Positions 7,854-16,562 of a stretch of DNA of 64,000 nucleotides are shown piece after piece; position 1 is the first letter of the stretch; each line of letters starts with the position of its first letter. The position numbers and the translations under genes are program-made. Source of the DNA: CAZTDU01 sp964617355 (lineage in GTDB: Bacteria; Pseudomonadota; Gammaproteobacteria; Burkholderiales; SG8-39); assembly GCA_964617355.1 (NCBI GenBank), contig CAZTXP010000006.1:13465-77464 (forward strand), written 5' to 3'. The notes under the pieces were generated by a model. That model was not told where the DNA came from. It made no database searches and worked only from the letters and a program-made list of their open reading frames with translations.

Positions 7854-9874
7854 GCGAACCCGTGTTGTCGGTACAACACCTGTCTGTCGACTACCCGGCG
7901 CCCGGCGGGCGCCTGCGCGCGCTGCGCGAGGTTTCGTTCGACGTGGGTGCCGGCCGCGCGCTCGGCGTCGTCGGCGAATCCGGCTCCGGGAAAAGCACCA
8001 CCGCGCTCGCGACGCTCGGCCTGCTCGCGCCCGAGGCGCGCATCGCGGGTGGCGACATCCTGTTCCGCGGCCGCTCGCTGCTCGCGCTCGACGCCGAGGC
8101 GCGTCGCGCGTTGCGCGGCGACCGCATCGCGATCGTGTTCCAGGACCCGTTCACCTCGCTCAACCCGGCTATTCCCGTCGGGCGGCAGATCGCGGAGCCG
8201 CTCATCCTGCATCGCGGGCTCGACACGCGCGCCGCCGCATCGGAAGTCGAGCGCCTGCTCGCCGAGGTCGGCATCCCCGATCCGGCGGCGGTAGCGCTCG
8301 CCTACCCGCACCAGCTCTCCGGCGGCATGAAGCAGCGCGCGCTGATCGCCACCGCGCTCGCGTGCTCGCCCGACCTGCTGGTGCTCGACGAGCCGACCAC
8401 GGCGCTCGACGTCACCATCGAGGCGCAGATCCTCGACCTGCTGGAGAAGCTGCGCCGCGAGCGCGGCCTGTCCATGCTCTACATCACGCACAACCTCGGC
8501 GTGGTCGCGCGCGTCTGCGACGACGTCTGCGTGCTCTATGCCGGCAGCGTGGTCGAGACCGGCGCGGCCGCAGAGGTGCTGCGGCGGCCGCGGCACCCGT
8601 ACACCAAGGGGCTGCTCGCCTCGCTGCCGCGCATCGCCGAGCGCAGGCAGCGGCTGGCGCCCATCCCGGGGCGTTTCCCCGACCTCGTCAGCCCGCCGCC
8701 GGGCTGCGTGTTCCATCCGCGCTGCGCGTTCGCCGAGGAGCGCTGCGCGAGCGAGGCGCAATCGCTCGCGGACGGGGTGCGCTGCTGGCGCGCCGGGGAG
8801 CTGGCGGGCGAAGCGTGGCGCGCGGATGCCGCGGAGGCGCCGCCGGCCTCGACGCCGGCAGATGCATCGCGCGCGCTGGTCGAGGTGTGCGATGTCGCGA
8901 AGACTTTCGAGCGCGGCGGCCTGCTCGACGGATTGCGGCTGGATTTCTCCGGCGGCTTCCCGCTGAAGCTGTCGCGGCCGACGGTGCGCGCCGTGGACGG
9001 CGTGACGCTTGGCGTCGCGCCCGGGGAGGTTCTCGGGCTGGTGGGAGAGAGCGGCTGCGGCAAGTCCACGCTCGGGCGCATGCTGGTCGGGCTGGTGGAG
9101 CCGAGCGCCGGCGCGATCGCGGTAGACGGTCGCCCACCGCGCGAAGCGCACCGCGCCGCGCAGATCATCTTCCAGAATCCGGATTCGTCGCTGAATCCGC
9201 GCAAGACCGTCGAGGCGATCGTCGGCCGGCCGCTGGCGCTGCACGGCCTCGCGAGCGGCGCGCGGCTGAGGGAGCGCGTGGTCGAGTTGCTGGAGCTCGT
9301 GCGGCTGCCCGCGGCGTACCTCGATCGCTACCCGCACCAGCTCTCCGGCGGCGAGAAGCAGCGCGTCGGCATCGCGCGCGCGCTCGCCACCGAGCCGCGC
9401 TTCATCGTCTGCGACGAGGCGGTGTCCGCGCTGGATGTTTCGGTGCAGGCCTACGTGCTGAACGTGCTCGCCGACCTCCGCGACCGGCTGCAGGTGGCCT
9501 ACCTCTTCATCTCGCACGACCTCTCGGTGGTCGCGCACATCGCCGACCGCGTGGCGGTGATGTACCGCGGCGCGATCGTCGAGGAGGGGCCGGCCGCAAG
9601 CGTGCTCGCTCCGCCGTTCCACCCGTACACCGAGGCACTGCTGTCGGCGATCCCGGAAGTGGACGCCTCGGCGCGCGGCGAGCGCATCCGCCTGCGCGGC
9701 GACGTCGCCGACGCGCCGGGCGCGGCGCGCGGCTGCCGCTTCCAACACCGCTGCCCGCGCAAGCTTGGCGCGCAGTGCGAGGAGCAATCGCCGCCAGTCC
9801 GCGAGGTCGCGCCCGGCCATCGCATCGCCTGCCACATCGCGTTCGAGCAGGCCAGGTTCCCGGAGGCCGCATGA
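7850..9874 (+). CDS. ABC transporter ATP-binding protein, fused DppD-DppF type
   Basis: A 674-residue protein with two complete ABC ATPase domains in one chain. Domain 1 (about 1-330) has Walker A GESGSGKST (42-50), the LSGGMKQR signature and a DEPTTALD Walker B, ending in the Cys-containing oligopeptide/dipeptide C-terminal region (PPPGCVFHPRCAFAEERC). Domain 2 (about 350-674) has Walker A GESGCGKST near residue 400, LSGGEKQRVGIARAL, CDEAVSALDVS and a second Cys-rich tail. Elsewhere these are usually two proteins. It energises the two permeases upstream. Its ATG overlaps the permease stop and its TGA overlaps the next ATG, both by 4 bases. Confidence 0.93.
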   Translation: MSEPVLSVQHLSVDYPAPGGRLRALREVSFDVGAGRALGVVGESGSGKSTTALATLGLLAPEARIAGGDILFRGRSLLALDAEARRALRGDRIAIVFQDPFTSLNPAIPVGRQIAEPLILHRGLDTRAAASEVERLLAEVGIPDPAAVALAYPHQLSGGMKQRALIATALACSPDLLVLDEPTTALDVTIEAQILDLLEKLRRERGLSMLYITHNLGVVARVCDDVCVLYAGSVVETGAAAEVLRRPRHPYTKGLLASLPRIAERRQRLAPIPGRFPDLVSPPPGCVFHPRCAFAEERCASEAQSLADGVRCWRAGELAGEAWRADAAEAPPASTPADASRALVEVCDVAKTFERGGLLDGLRLDFSGGFPLKLSRPTVRAVDGVTLGVAPGEVLGLVGESGCGKSTLGRMLVGLVEPSAGAIAVDGRPPREAHRAAQIIFQNPDSSLNPRKTVEAIVGRPLALHGLASGARLRERVVELLELVRLPAAYLDRYPHQLSGGEKQRVGIARALATEPRFIVCDEAVSALDVSVQAYVLNVLADLRDRLQVAYLFISHDLSVVAHIADRVAVMYRGAIVEEGPAASVLAPPFHPYTEALLSAIPEVDASARGERIRLRGDVADAPGAARGCRFQHRCPRKLGAQCEEQSPPVREVAPGHRIACHIAFEQARFPEAA

Positions 9875-11040
9875 GCGCCAGCACCGAACTCCTCGCCTGG
9901 CTGCGCCCGCGCAACGCCGAGATCCTCGCCCTCACCGCCGAGCTGGTCGCCGTCGAGAGCGGCACCTACGACACCGCGAACGTCGCTCGCGTCGGCGAGA
10001 TCTGGGGCGCGCGCTGGAAGTCGCTCGGCTTCGAGGAACGCACGCGACCGCTCGAGGGCCACGCCCCGCAGCGCTCGTTCCACCGCCGCGGCGAGGGCAA
10101 GGGACGCCTCGTCATCCTCGGCCACGCCGACACGGTGTGGCCCGCGGGCAGCCATCCCGACTGGCCGTTCAGCGTCGACGGCGAACTCGCGCGCGGCGCC
10201 GGCGTCGGCGACATGAAGGGCGGCCTCGCGATGGCGTGGTACGCGGTGTCCGCGCTCGTCGCCACCGGCCGCGCGCTGCCCGCCGAGACCACGGTGTTGC
10301 TGGTGCCGGACGAGGAGATCGGCTCGCGCAAGTCGCGCCCGTGGATCGAGGAAAGCTGCCGCGGCGCGGACGCGGTGCTGGTGCTCGAGCCGACGCGGCC
10401 CGAGGGCGGCGTGGTCGTCGGCCGGCGCGCGGTGGGTTCGATCATCGCGCGCTATACCGGTCGCTCGGCGCACGCCGCGGTCAACTACGCCGAGGGCGCG
10501 AGCGCGGTGAGGGCCGCGGCGCGCGCGACGCTGGCGCTCGACCAGTTCACCGACGTGTCGCGCCATCGAGTGGTGAACGTCGGCATCTTCCGCGGCGGCG
10601 CCGCGCGGCAGGTGGTGCCGCACGAGGCGGTGCTGCACGTCGACATCCGCGCCGGCTTCGCCGAGGACGTCGAGCCGCTGGACCGGCAGGTGAAGGCCGT
10701 GCTCGCCGACACGGGCGATGCGCGCGTCACCGTCGAGATCGAAGGCGGCTGGTCGCGGCCGATGTTCCCCGAGAGCGCGAGCGCCGCGCTCTACGCGCTC
10801 GCCGAGGGCTTCGCGCGCGAGATCGGCGCGCCGATCCATCCGGTGGTGTCGAGCGGCGGCTCGGACGGCAGCTTCCCTGGCGCGATGGGCATCCCGACGC
10901 TGGATGGCCTCGGCCCGATCTGCTACGAATCGTGCAGCCGGCGCGAGCGCATCATCATCGCCAGCCTCGCCGAGCGCGGCGCGCTGTTCGGTGCGCTGGT
11001 GGACGCGGTGGCGCAGGGCGCCGCGGTCCGCGCGCCCTGA
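9871..11040 (+). CDS. M20 family metallohydrolase (glutamate carboxypeptidase-like)
   Basis: A 389-residue cytosolic hydrolase of the M20/ArgE/CPG2 family that cleaves an amide bond of an acyl-amino acid or dipeptide using two zinc ions. Visible ligands and catalytic residues are GHADTVW (His85, Asp87), GVGDMKGG (Asp114), PDEEIG (Glu148-Glu149) and LEPTR (Glu173), with a late SSGGSDG stretch before the final ligand region. The lid/dimer domain lies about 180-290. It has no signal peptide. It is the last gene of the dipeptide-type ABC operon, which suggests that it processes the imported compound. Confidence 0.9.
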   Translation: MSASTELLAWLRPRNAEILALTAELVAVESGTYDTANVARVGEIWGARWKSLGFEERTRPLEGHAPQRSFHRRGEGKGRLVILGHADTVWPAGSHPDWPFSVDGELARGAGVGDMKGGLAMAWYAVSALVATGRALPAETTVLLVPDEEIGSRKSRPWIEESCRGADAVLVLEPTRPEGGVVVGRRAVGSIIARYTGRSAHAAVNYAEGASAVRAAARATLALDQFTDVSRHRVVNVGIFRGGAARQVVPHEAVLHVDIRAGFAEDVEPLDRQVKAVLADTGDARVTVEIEGGWSRPMFPESASAALYALAEGFAREIGAPIHPVVSSGGSDGSFPGAMGIPTLDGLGPICYESCSRRERIIIASLAERGALFGALVDAVAQGAAVRAP

Positions 11041-11043
11041 GGG

Positions 11044-12495
11044 CTAGCCGACCGCCTTCAACCAGGTCACCGGCTTGCCGAGCGCGCCGCCGAGCGCCTT
11101 GCCCTCGGGGTCGGCGAGCGCGGCGTCGCGGGCCTTGGCGATCGCTTTCGCCTGCTCGGTGGGATCGGACGTCGCCGGGTTCTCGACCAGCGCGTCCATG
11201 ATGGCGTTGAAGTTCGCGCGGCCGCGGCGGTGGGTCTCGCCGTAGCCCTTCACGAGGCGCGCGCAGTCGGCGATCTCGAGCGCGAGCGGCACGCTCTTCT
11301 TCGCCGCGTCGCGCACGAGGCCGAGCCAGCGTTCGATGGTCTTCTGCTCTTCCGCATACCGGTAGCTGCTCGGGCGCCACGGCTTCAGCCACGCGAGCGA
11401 CCGCACCATTAGGAAGCCGAGGATGCCCGAGGTCTTCACGTGCATGCCGCGGTTGTACGCATCGAGCTTGCCGTTCTTCTCCGCCCACGACACGAGCGAA
11501 TGCCCCATCGACGGCGGCAAGAGCGACGCGAACTCCTCGACGCCGGGCTTCAGGTGATCGATGACGATCACGGGTTCGTCCGGCTTCGCGCCGACCTCTC
11601 GGCGCACGCGCTCGAAGCGCGAGGCGCGCGTCTTCAGGTCGGCGACGCGGATGATGTCCTCGTAGCTCATCCACACCGCGAGGTGGCGCGCGGTCTCGCC
11701 GACCAGCTTCGCGTCGTCGGTGCCGAGGGATTTCACGCGCTCGAGGAACAGCTTCGCGTAGGCATCACCCTGGTAGTCCTTCAAGCGCTCGACGCCGAGG
11801 TCGAGGATCTTCTGCGTGTCGGGCGGCAGCGGCTTCGGGGCCGGCTGCGGCACGGGCTTCGCGCCCGAGGCGATGTCGAATCCTGCGGCGAAGCCGCGCA
11901 GGCTCGCCTCCGCGCCGCGGCCGGCCTTCTTGATCGCCGCCTCGCAGGCCTCGCGCGGCAGCGGCAGGCTGCCTGCGCCCGCCATCGCGCCGAACAGCAC
12001 CGCATTGATCACCGTGCCGTTCGCCTGTGCGAGTTCGCGCATGTCGAAGAGCACGGGCTTCCTGGCCAGTTCCTTCGCCGCACTGAGCGCGCGCTCGGAG
12101 TCGAAGCGCCCGTCGCCCATCTGCATCTTCTCCATGGTGGCGTAGATGCGGTGTGTCGAGGCAACCAGCGTCGTCCGATCCGGGCTGACGTAGCCGTTCT
12201 GCATCGCGCGCGCGGCCTCCACCAGTTCGGAGGCGACCATCACGTCGACGTTGCCGGGGCTCGGTGTGAGCGACATCACCGGCTCGCGACCGCCGAGCAG
12301 CTCGCGCTTCGCGGGATAGATCTCGAGGTAGTAGGTAGTCGCGCCGGTGCGCTGCGCGACGCCGGGGATCGAAGTGCCTTGCACCGGGAAGTCGCAGTGC
12401 GTGGCGGCCTCGACCAGCCAGTCGGCCATGACGCCGCCGCCTTCGCCGCCGAGGGCGGCCACGAGGATGGTGATGGTGCGATCGGGAAGCGTCAT
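11044..12495 (-). CDS. iorB: Indolepyruvate ferredoxin oxidoreductase, beta subunit (long type)
   Basis: A 483-residue partner of IorA. The N-terminal part (about 1-195) is the 2-oxoacid:acceptor oxidoreductase gamma-type domain (VAALGGEGGGVMADWLVEA, GTSIPGVAQRTGATTYYLE). The remaining helical part (about 230-470) matches the long beta-subunit type, unlike the short archaeal IorB of about 200 residues. With IorA it decarboxylates aryl-2-oxo acids such as indolepyruvate or phenylpyruvate to the acyl-CoA, reducing ferredoxin. ATG 12495 overlaps the iorA TGA by 4 bases, so the subunits are translationally coupled. A longer upstream frame is antisense noise over the end of iorA. Confidence 0.9.
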   Translation of the reverse strand: MTLPDRTITILVAALGGEGGGVMADWLVEAATHCDFPVQGTSIPGVAQRTGATTYYLEIYPAKRELLGGREPVMSLTPSPGNVDVMVASELVEAARAMQNGYVSPDRTTLVASTHRIYATMEKMQMGDGRFDSERALSAAKELARKPVLFDMRELAQANGTVINAVLFGAMAGAGSLPLPREACEAAIKKAGRGAEASLRGFAAGFDIASGAKPVPQPAPKPLPPDTQKILDLGVERLKDYQGDAYAKLFLERVKSLGTDDAKLVGETARHLAVWMSYEDIIRVADLKTRASRFERVRREVGAKPDEPVIVIDHLKPGVEEFASLLPPSMGHSLVSWAEKNGKLDAYNRGMHVKTSGILGFLMVRSLAWLKPWRPSSYRYAEEQKTIERWLGLVRDAAKKSVPLALEIADCARLVKGYGETHRRGRANFNAIMDALVENPATSDPTEQAKAIAKARDAALADPEGKALGGALGKPVTWLKAVG

Positions 12496-14642
12496 GCTGG
12501 AACGAGAGCCTTTCTGAAGGCATGCACGAGGCGATCCCACGTGCCGGGGTTCTGGATCACTTCCGCGCGGTAGAACGAGGGGCAGAGCGTGGCGGCGTGC
12601 GCGTTCTCGCCGCAGAGGCCGCAGCCGACGCAGCCGTCGATGACGGTGGCCACCGGGTCGCGCCGCAATGGATCGGGGTTGTCCTTCACGGTGAGCGTCG
12701 GGCAGCCCGAGAGCCGGATGCACGAGTGATCTCCCGTGCACGTGTCCTCGTCGACGCCGTACTTCACGCGCACCACGCGCTCGCCCTTCGCGACCGCTTG
12801 CGCCATCGCCGGCTTCACGCGGCGCTGGCGTTCGAGCTGGCATTCGCCCTCGGCGACGATCACCTTGAGGCCCTTCGCCTCCGTGGTGAGTGCTTCCTCG
12901 AGGGTGCGCTTCATCTCGGACACGCGATAGGTGTGCACGGTGCGCATCCAGCGCACGCCGAGGCCGCGCAGCGCGTTCTCGATGGTGCGCTCGCCGGCGA
13001 CGCTGGAGCCGCCGGCGCCGTCCTTCGCCTCGGCGATCGCAGCCTGCTGCATCTCGCGCCGCGGCGTGGAGATCACGTCCTGCGTGCCGGTGGCCGAGGT
13101 GTAGCCGTTCTTCATGACCACGAGCACCGCGTCGCCCTTGTTCAAGAGGTTCGAGGTCACGCCCGACAGCAGGCCGTTGTGCCAGAAGCCGCCGTCGCCC
13201 ATGATCGCCAAGGGGCGCTTGGCCATGAGCGACGACACGCCCGCGGCGGACGCGAGGCTCATGCCGTATCCGAGGATCGAGTTGCCCATCGAGAACGGCT
13301 CGAAGGTCGCGAACGCATGGCAGCCGATGTCGGCGGCGACGTGCGGCCGGCCTACCTTGCCGCTCGCGAGCTTCAACGCCGCGAACACCGGGCGCTCCGG
13401 GCAGCCGATGCAGAAGCCCGGGGGGCGCGGCGGCAGGCCGCCGAGCAGTTCACCGGCGCGCGCGCGAACGCGGTTGGCGTTCTCCTGCCAGCGGCGACCG
13501 GGCGCGATGTCCACGCTGGGTTCGTGCAACGCGAGGAACTTTGCGAGGCCCTGCACCATCAGTTCGGCGGAGTACTCGCCCGTCGGGGAAAGCAGGTCCT
13601 TGCCGTGCAGCCTGGTCTGGAGGTCGCTCCGCCGCAGCGTCGTCGCGACATCCTGCTCGATGAACTCCGGCTGCCCTTCCTCGAGCACCAGCACCGCGCG
13701 CTTGCCGGCGCAGAATGCGGTGATCTCCTCGGGCACGGTCGGGAACACCACGTTCAGCGCGAGGATCGGCACGCGGCTCTTGCCGAAGGCGTCCGCGAGG
13801 CCGAGCGTCTGCAGCGCGCGCAGCAGGTTGTTGTAGAGCCCGCCCTGCACGATCACGCCGATGCCGGCGAGGTCGCCGTCGAACATCTCGTTCAGCTTCT
13901 GCTCGGCGATGAACTTGCGTGCCGCCGGCAGGCGCACCGCGGCCTTCACCTTCTCCTGCATGAAGGTCGCAGGCGGGTGCGACAGGCGGTCGTAGAGGAA
14001 GCTCGCCGGCGCGCCGCGCGCGTTCTTCGACAGCGTGGCCGCGCGGTTGGTCTTCGCCGCGAAGGCGCCCTGCACGTGGCAAGCGCGGATGCGCAGGTCC
14101 ACGATCACCGGGGAGCTGGACGCCTCCGACAGCTCGAAGCCCTTCTCCACCATCCGGACGATGGTCGGCAGGTTCGGTCGCGGGTCGAGCATCCAGATCG
14201 AGGACTTCATCGCGATCGCGTGCGTGCGCTCCAGCGCGACGCTCGCGCCCTCGCCGTAGTCCTCGCCGGCGACGATCAGCGCGCCGCCCATCACGCCGGC
14301 GGTCGACAGGTACGAGAGCGCGTCCGATGCGACGTTGGTGCCGACGATGGACTTCCACGTCACCGCGCCGCGCACCGGGTAGTTGATCGACGCGCCGAGC
14401 ATCGCCGCGGCGGAGGCTTCGTTGGTGCAGGCCTCGACGTGCACGCCGAGTTCGTCCATGTACTCGCGCGCCTGCACCATGACGTCGAGCAGGTGCGACA
14501 CCGGCGCACCCTGGTAGCCGCCGACGTACGCCACGCCCGACTGCAGCAGGGCCTTGGTCACCGCGAGGATGCCCTCGCCGTGGAAGACCTGGCCGTCGCC
14601 GAGCTTCAGGCTCTCGATCTCGGCTGCGAAGCTGCGTTCCAT
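12492..14642 (-). CDS. iorA: Indolepyruvate ferredoxin oxidoreductase, alpha subunit
   Basis: A 716-residue thiamine-diphosphate and iron-sulfur enzyme subunit. It has the pyruvate:ferredoxin-type N-terminal domain (GDGQVFHGEGILAVTKAL, YPVRGAVTWKS), a ThDP-binding C domain with IMGDGGFWHNGL near residue 480, and a C-terminal 2[4Fe-4S]-type ferredoxin domain (about 627-690) with CTGDHSC, SGCP and CVGCGLCGENAHAATLCP. ATG 14642 (MERSF) was chosen because the paralogue at 20963-23068 starts identically. The first gene of the iorAB operon, it points away from a TctC receptor 80 bases upstream. Confidence 0.93.
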   Translation of the reverse strand: MERSFAAEIESLKLGDGQVFHGEGILAVTKALLQSGVAYVGGYQGAPVSHLLDVMVQAREYMDELGVHVEACTNEASAAAMLGASINYPVRGAVTWKSIVGTNVASDALSYLSTAGVMGGALIVAGEDYGEGASVALERTHAIAMKSSIWMLDPRPNLPTIVRMVEKGFELSEASSSPVIVDLRIRACHVQGAFAAKTNRAATLSKNARGAPASFLYDRLSHPPATFMQEKVKAAVRLPAARKFIAEQKLNEMFDGDLAGIGVIVQGGLYNNLLRALQTLGLADAFGKSRVPILALNVVFPTVPEEITAFCAGKRAVLVLEEGQPEFIEQDVATTLRRSDLQTRLHGKDLLSPTGEYSAELMVQGLAKFLALHEPSVDIAPGRRWQENANRVRARAGELLGGLPPRPPGFCIGCPERPVFAALKLASGKVGRPHVAADIGCHAFATFEPFSMGNSILGYGMSLASAAGVSSLMAKRPLAIMGDGGFWHNGLLSGVTSNLLNKGDAVLVVMKNGYTSATGTQDVISTPRREMQQAAIAEAKDGAGGSSVAGERTIENALRGLGVRWMRTVHTYRVSEMKRTLEEALTTEAKGLKVIVAEGECQLERQRRVKPAMAQAVAKGERVVRVKYGVDEDTCTGDHSCIRLSGCPTLTVKDNPDPLRRDPVATVIDGCVGCGLCGENAHAATLCPSFYRAEVIQNPGTWDRLVHAFRKALVPA

Positions 14643-14722
14643 GGGGGGCGAGGTTACCGCAACTCCTCGCGGCCCGAGGCGCCGCGCTATCATGCGCCAG
14701 CATCTTCGAGGGGGAGGAAACC

Positions 14723-15685
14723 ATGATGGTGAAACAAGGCTTGGCGCTCGTCGCGGCGTGCGCACTATCGGCTGCGGCGTTCGGGCAGGCGTATCCGTCG
14801 AAGCCGGTACGCGTGGTCATCGGCTACGCGCCGGGCGGCTCCGCGGACGCGGGGATCCGGCCGCTCGCGCGCGCGCTCGAGCCGCTGCTCGGCCAGCCGG
14901 TGATCATCGAGAACAAGCCCGGCAACGCCGGCGGCGTGGCGATGGAGTTCATCGCCAAGGCGCCGGCCGACGGCTACACGCTCTACTACTTCGACAGCGG
15001 CCCGCTCACGGTGGCGCCGCACCTCTCGAAGGTCGGCTACCACCCTCTCGATTCGTTCACGCAGCTCGGCCACGTCTGCGGTAGCGGCAGCATGCTGGTC
15101 GTGCATCCGTCCACGCCCTTCAAGACGGTGGCCGACGTGATCGCCGCCGCGAAGCGCGAGCCCAGCAAGTGGACCTACGGCACCTCCGGCGTCGGCGGCC
15201 CGCACCACCTCTCGGGCGAGTACTTCAAGAGCGTGGCGGGCGTGAGCCTCCTTCACGTGCCGTACAAGGGCGGCGGGCCGGCGATGACCGACCTGATGGG
15301 CGGACAGCTGCCGATGCTCTTCTCGTCGCTCGGCCCGGTGGTCGGCGCGGCGAAGGCGGGCAAGGTGCGGCCGATCGCCGTCACGTCGCTGGCGCGCTCG
15401 GCCGCGTTCCCCGACGTGCCGACGATGGACGAGGCGGGCCTGAAGGGCTTCGATTCGACCGCGTGGTACGGGCTGCTCGGGCCGGCGGGATTGCCGTCGG
15501 AGGTGGTCGCGCGGTGGACCGCGGTACTCGCCAAGGCCGGCGCCGACAAGGCGACCGTGGACGCGATCAACGCCACCGGCTGCGACACCGAGGTCCTGTC
15601 GCCCGCGCGCACCGTCGAGCGCATCAAGGCCGACCACGCGAAGTGGGGCAAGGTGGTCAAGGAAGCCAACATCAAGTCGGAGTAG
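14723..15685 (+). CDS. TctC/Bug family tripartite tricarboxylate receptor
   Basis: A 320-residue periplasmic solute receptor of the Bug (TctC) family, typical of Bordetella-Burkholderia relatives, binding small carboxylates or amides. The signal peptide covers about residues 1-22, followed by YPSKPVRVVIGYAPGGSADAGIRPLA, the conserved first half of the family, and HVPYKGGGPAMTDLMGGQ. A GGGGAGG ribosome site precedes ATG 14723; ATG 14726 is also possible. No TctA/TctB membrane genes are in the window, so it is an orphan receptor. It is followed 2 bases later by an SDR-fold gene. Confidence 0.92.
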   Translation: MMVKQGLALVAACALSAAAFGQAYPSKPVRVVIGYAPGGSADAGIRPLARALEPLLGQPVIIENKPGNAGGVAMEFIAKAPADGYTLYYFDSGPLTVAPHLSKVGYHPLDSFTQLGHVCGSGSMLVVHPSTPFKTVADVIAAAKREPSKWTYGTSGVGGPHHLSGEYFKSVAGVSLLHVPYKGGGPAMTDLMGGQLPMLFSSLGPVVGAAKAGKVRPIAVTSLARSAAFPDVPTMDEAGLKGFDSTAWYGLLGPAGLPSEVVARWTAVLAKAGADKATVDAINATGCDTEVLSPARTVERIKADHAKWGKVVKEANIKSE

Positions 15686-15687
15686 CC

Positions 15688-16461
15688 ATGGAACTCGGAC
15701 TCAAGGGCAAGGCCGCGATCGTCACCGGCGGCACGCAGGGCATCGGCCTCGCCACGGCGCGGCTGCTGGCGAAGGAGGGTGCGTCGGTCGCGATCGTCGC
15801 GCGCGGGCGCGAGCGGCTCGACGCGGTCGCGGCCGAGATTCGCGCCGCCGGCGGCAAGGTCGCGGCGATCGCGGCGGATGTCGGCAAGGCCGGCGACTGC
15901 GCGCGCGTGGTACAGGAGACGCTCGCCGCGTTCGGGCGCATCGACCTGCTCGTCAACAACGCGGGCACTTCCGCCACCGGCGCGTTCGATTCGGTGAGCG
16001 ACGAGGCCTGGCAGGCGGACTTCGACCTCAAGCTCTTCGCCGCCATACGCCTCGTGCGCCTCGCGGTGCCCGAGATGAAGAAGCAGGGCGGCGGCGCGAT
16101 CGTCAACGTCACCAACATCGGCGCCAAGCAGCCGCGCGCGAAATCCATGCCGACCACGGTGACGCGCGCCGCGGGCCTCGCCTTCACCAAGGCGCTGTCC
16201 AAGGAGTACGCCGCCGACGGCATCCGCGTGAACGCGGTGTGCATCGGCCTCATCCGCGCCGGGCAGCACGAGACGCGCGCGAAGAAGATGGGCGTCGCGC
16301 TCGAGGACCTCTACCGCGACATGGCGAAGGAAATCCCGCTCGGACGCGTCGGCGAGGCCGACGAGGCGGCGAACGTGATCGCGTTCCTGCTCTCGGGTGC
16401 GGCGGGCTTCGTCACCGGCTCGAGCGTCAACCTCGACGGCGGGGCTTCCGCCGTCTTCTAG
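15688..16461 (+). CDS. SDR-fold protein lacking the canonical catalytic residues
   Basis: A 257-residue classical short-chain dehydrogenase fold. The NAD(P)-binding TGGTQGIG (13-20) and LVNNAG (88-93) motifs are intact. Aligned on VN(I/V) and the following helix, the catalytic Ser is Asn143, the Tyr is Thr156 and the Lys is Arg160, and the supporting Asn appears to be Lys115. No residue of the usual proton relay remains, so ordinary alcohol/ketone oxidoreduction is unlikely. It is probably co-transcribed with the TctC receptor 2 bases upstream. It may bind cofactor for a structural role or use different chemistry; the sequence cannot decide. Confidence 0.85.
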   Translation: MELGLKGKAAIVTGGTQGIGLATARLLAKEGASVAIVARGRERLDAVAAEIRAAGGKVAAIAADVGKAGDCARVVQETLAAFGRIDLLVNNAGTSATGAFDSVSDEAWQADFDLKLFAAIRLVRLAVPEMKKQGGGAIVNVTNIGAKQPRAKSMPTTVTRAAGLAFTKALSKEYAADGIRVNAVCIGLIRAGQHETRAKKMGVALEDLYRDMAKEIPLGRVGEADEAANVIAFLLSGAAGFVTGSSVNLDGGASAVF

Positions 16462-16562
16462 CCGTCGCGCGCGGGAAATTCCGCGATGCGCTGACCTGCG
16501 ACAACTCCCGCGTGCCCGCCGCGCCCGCCGTGGCGGCACACTCGGCCATCGGGAGCGCGGCC

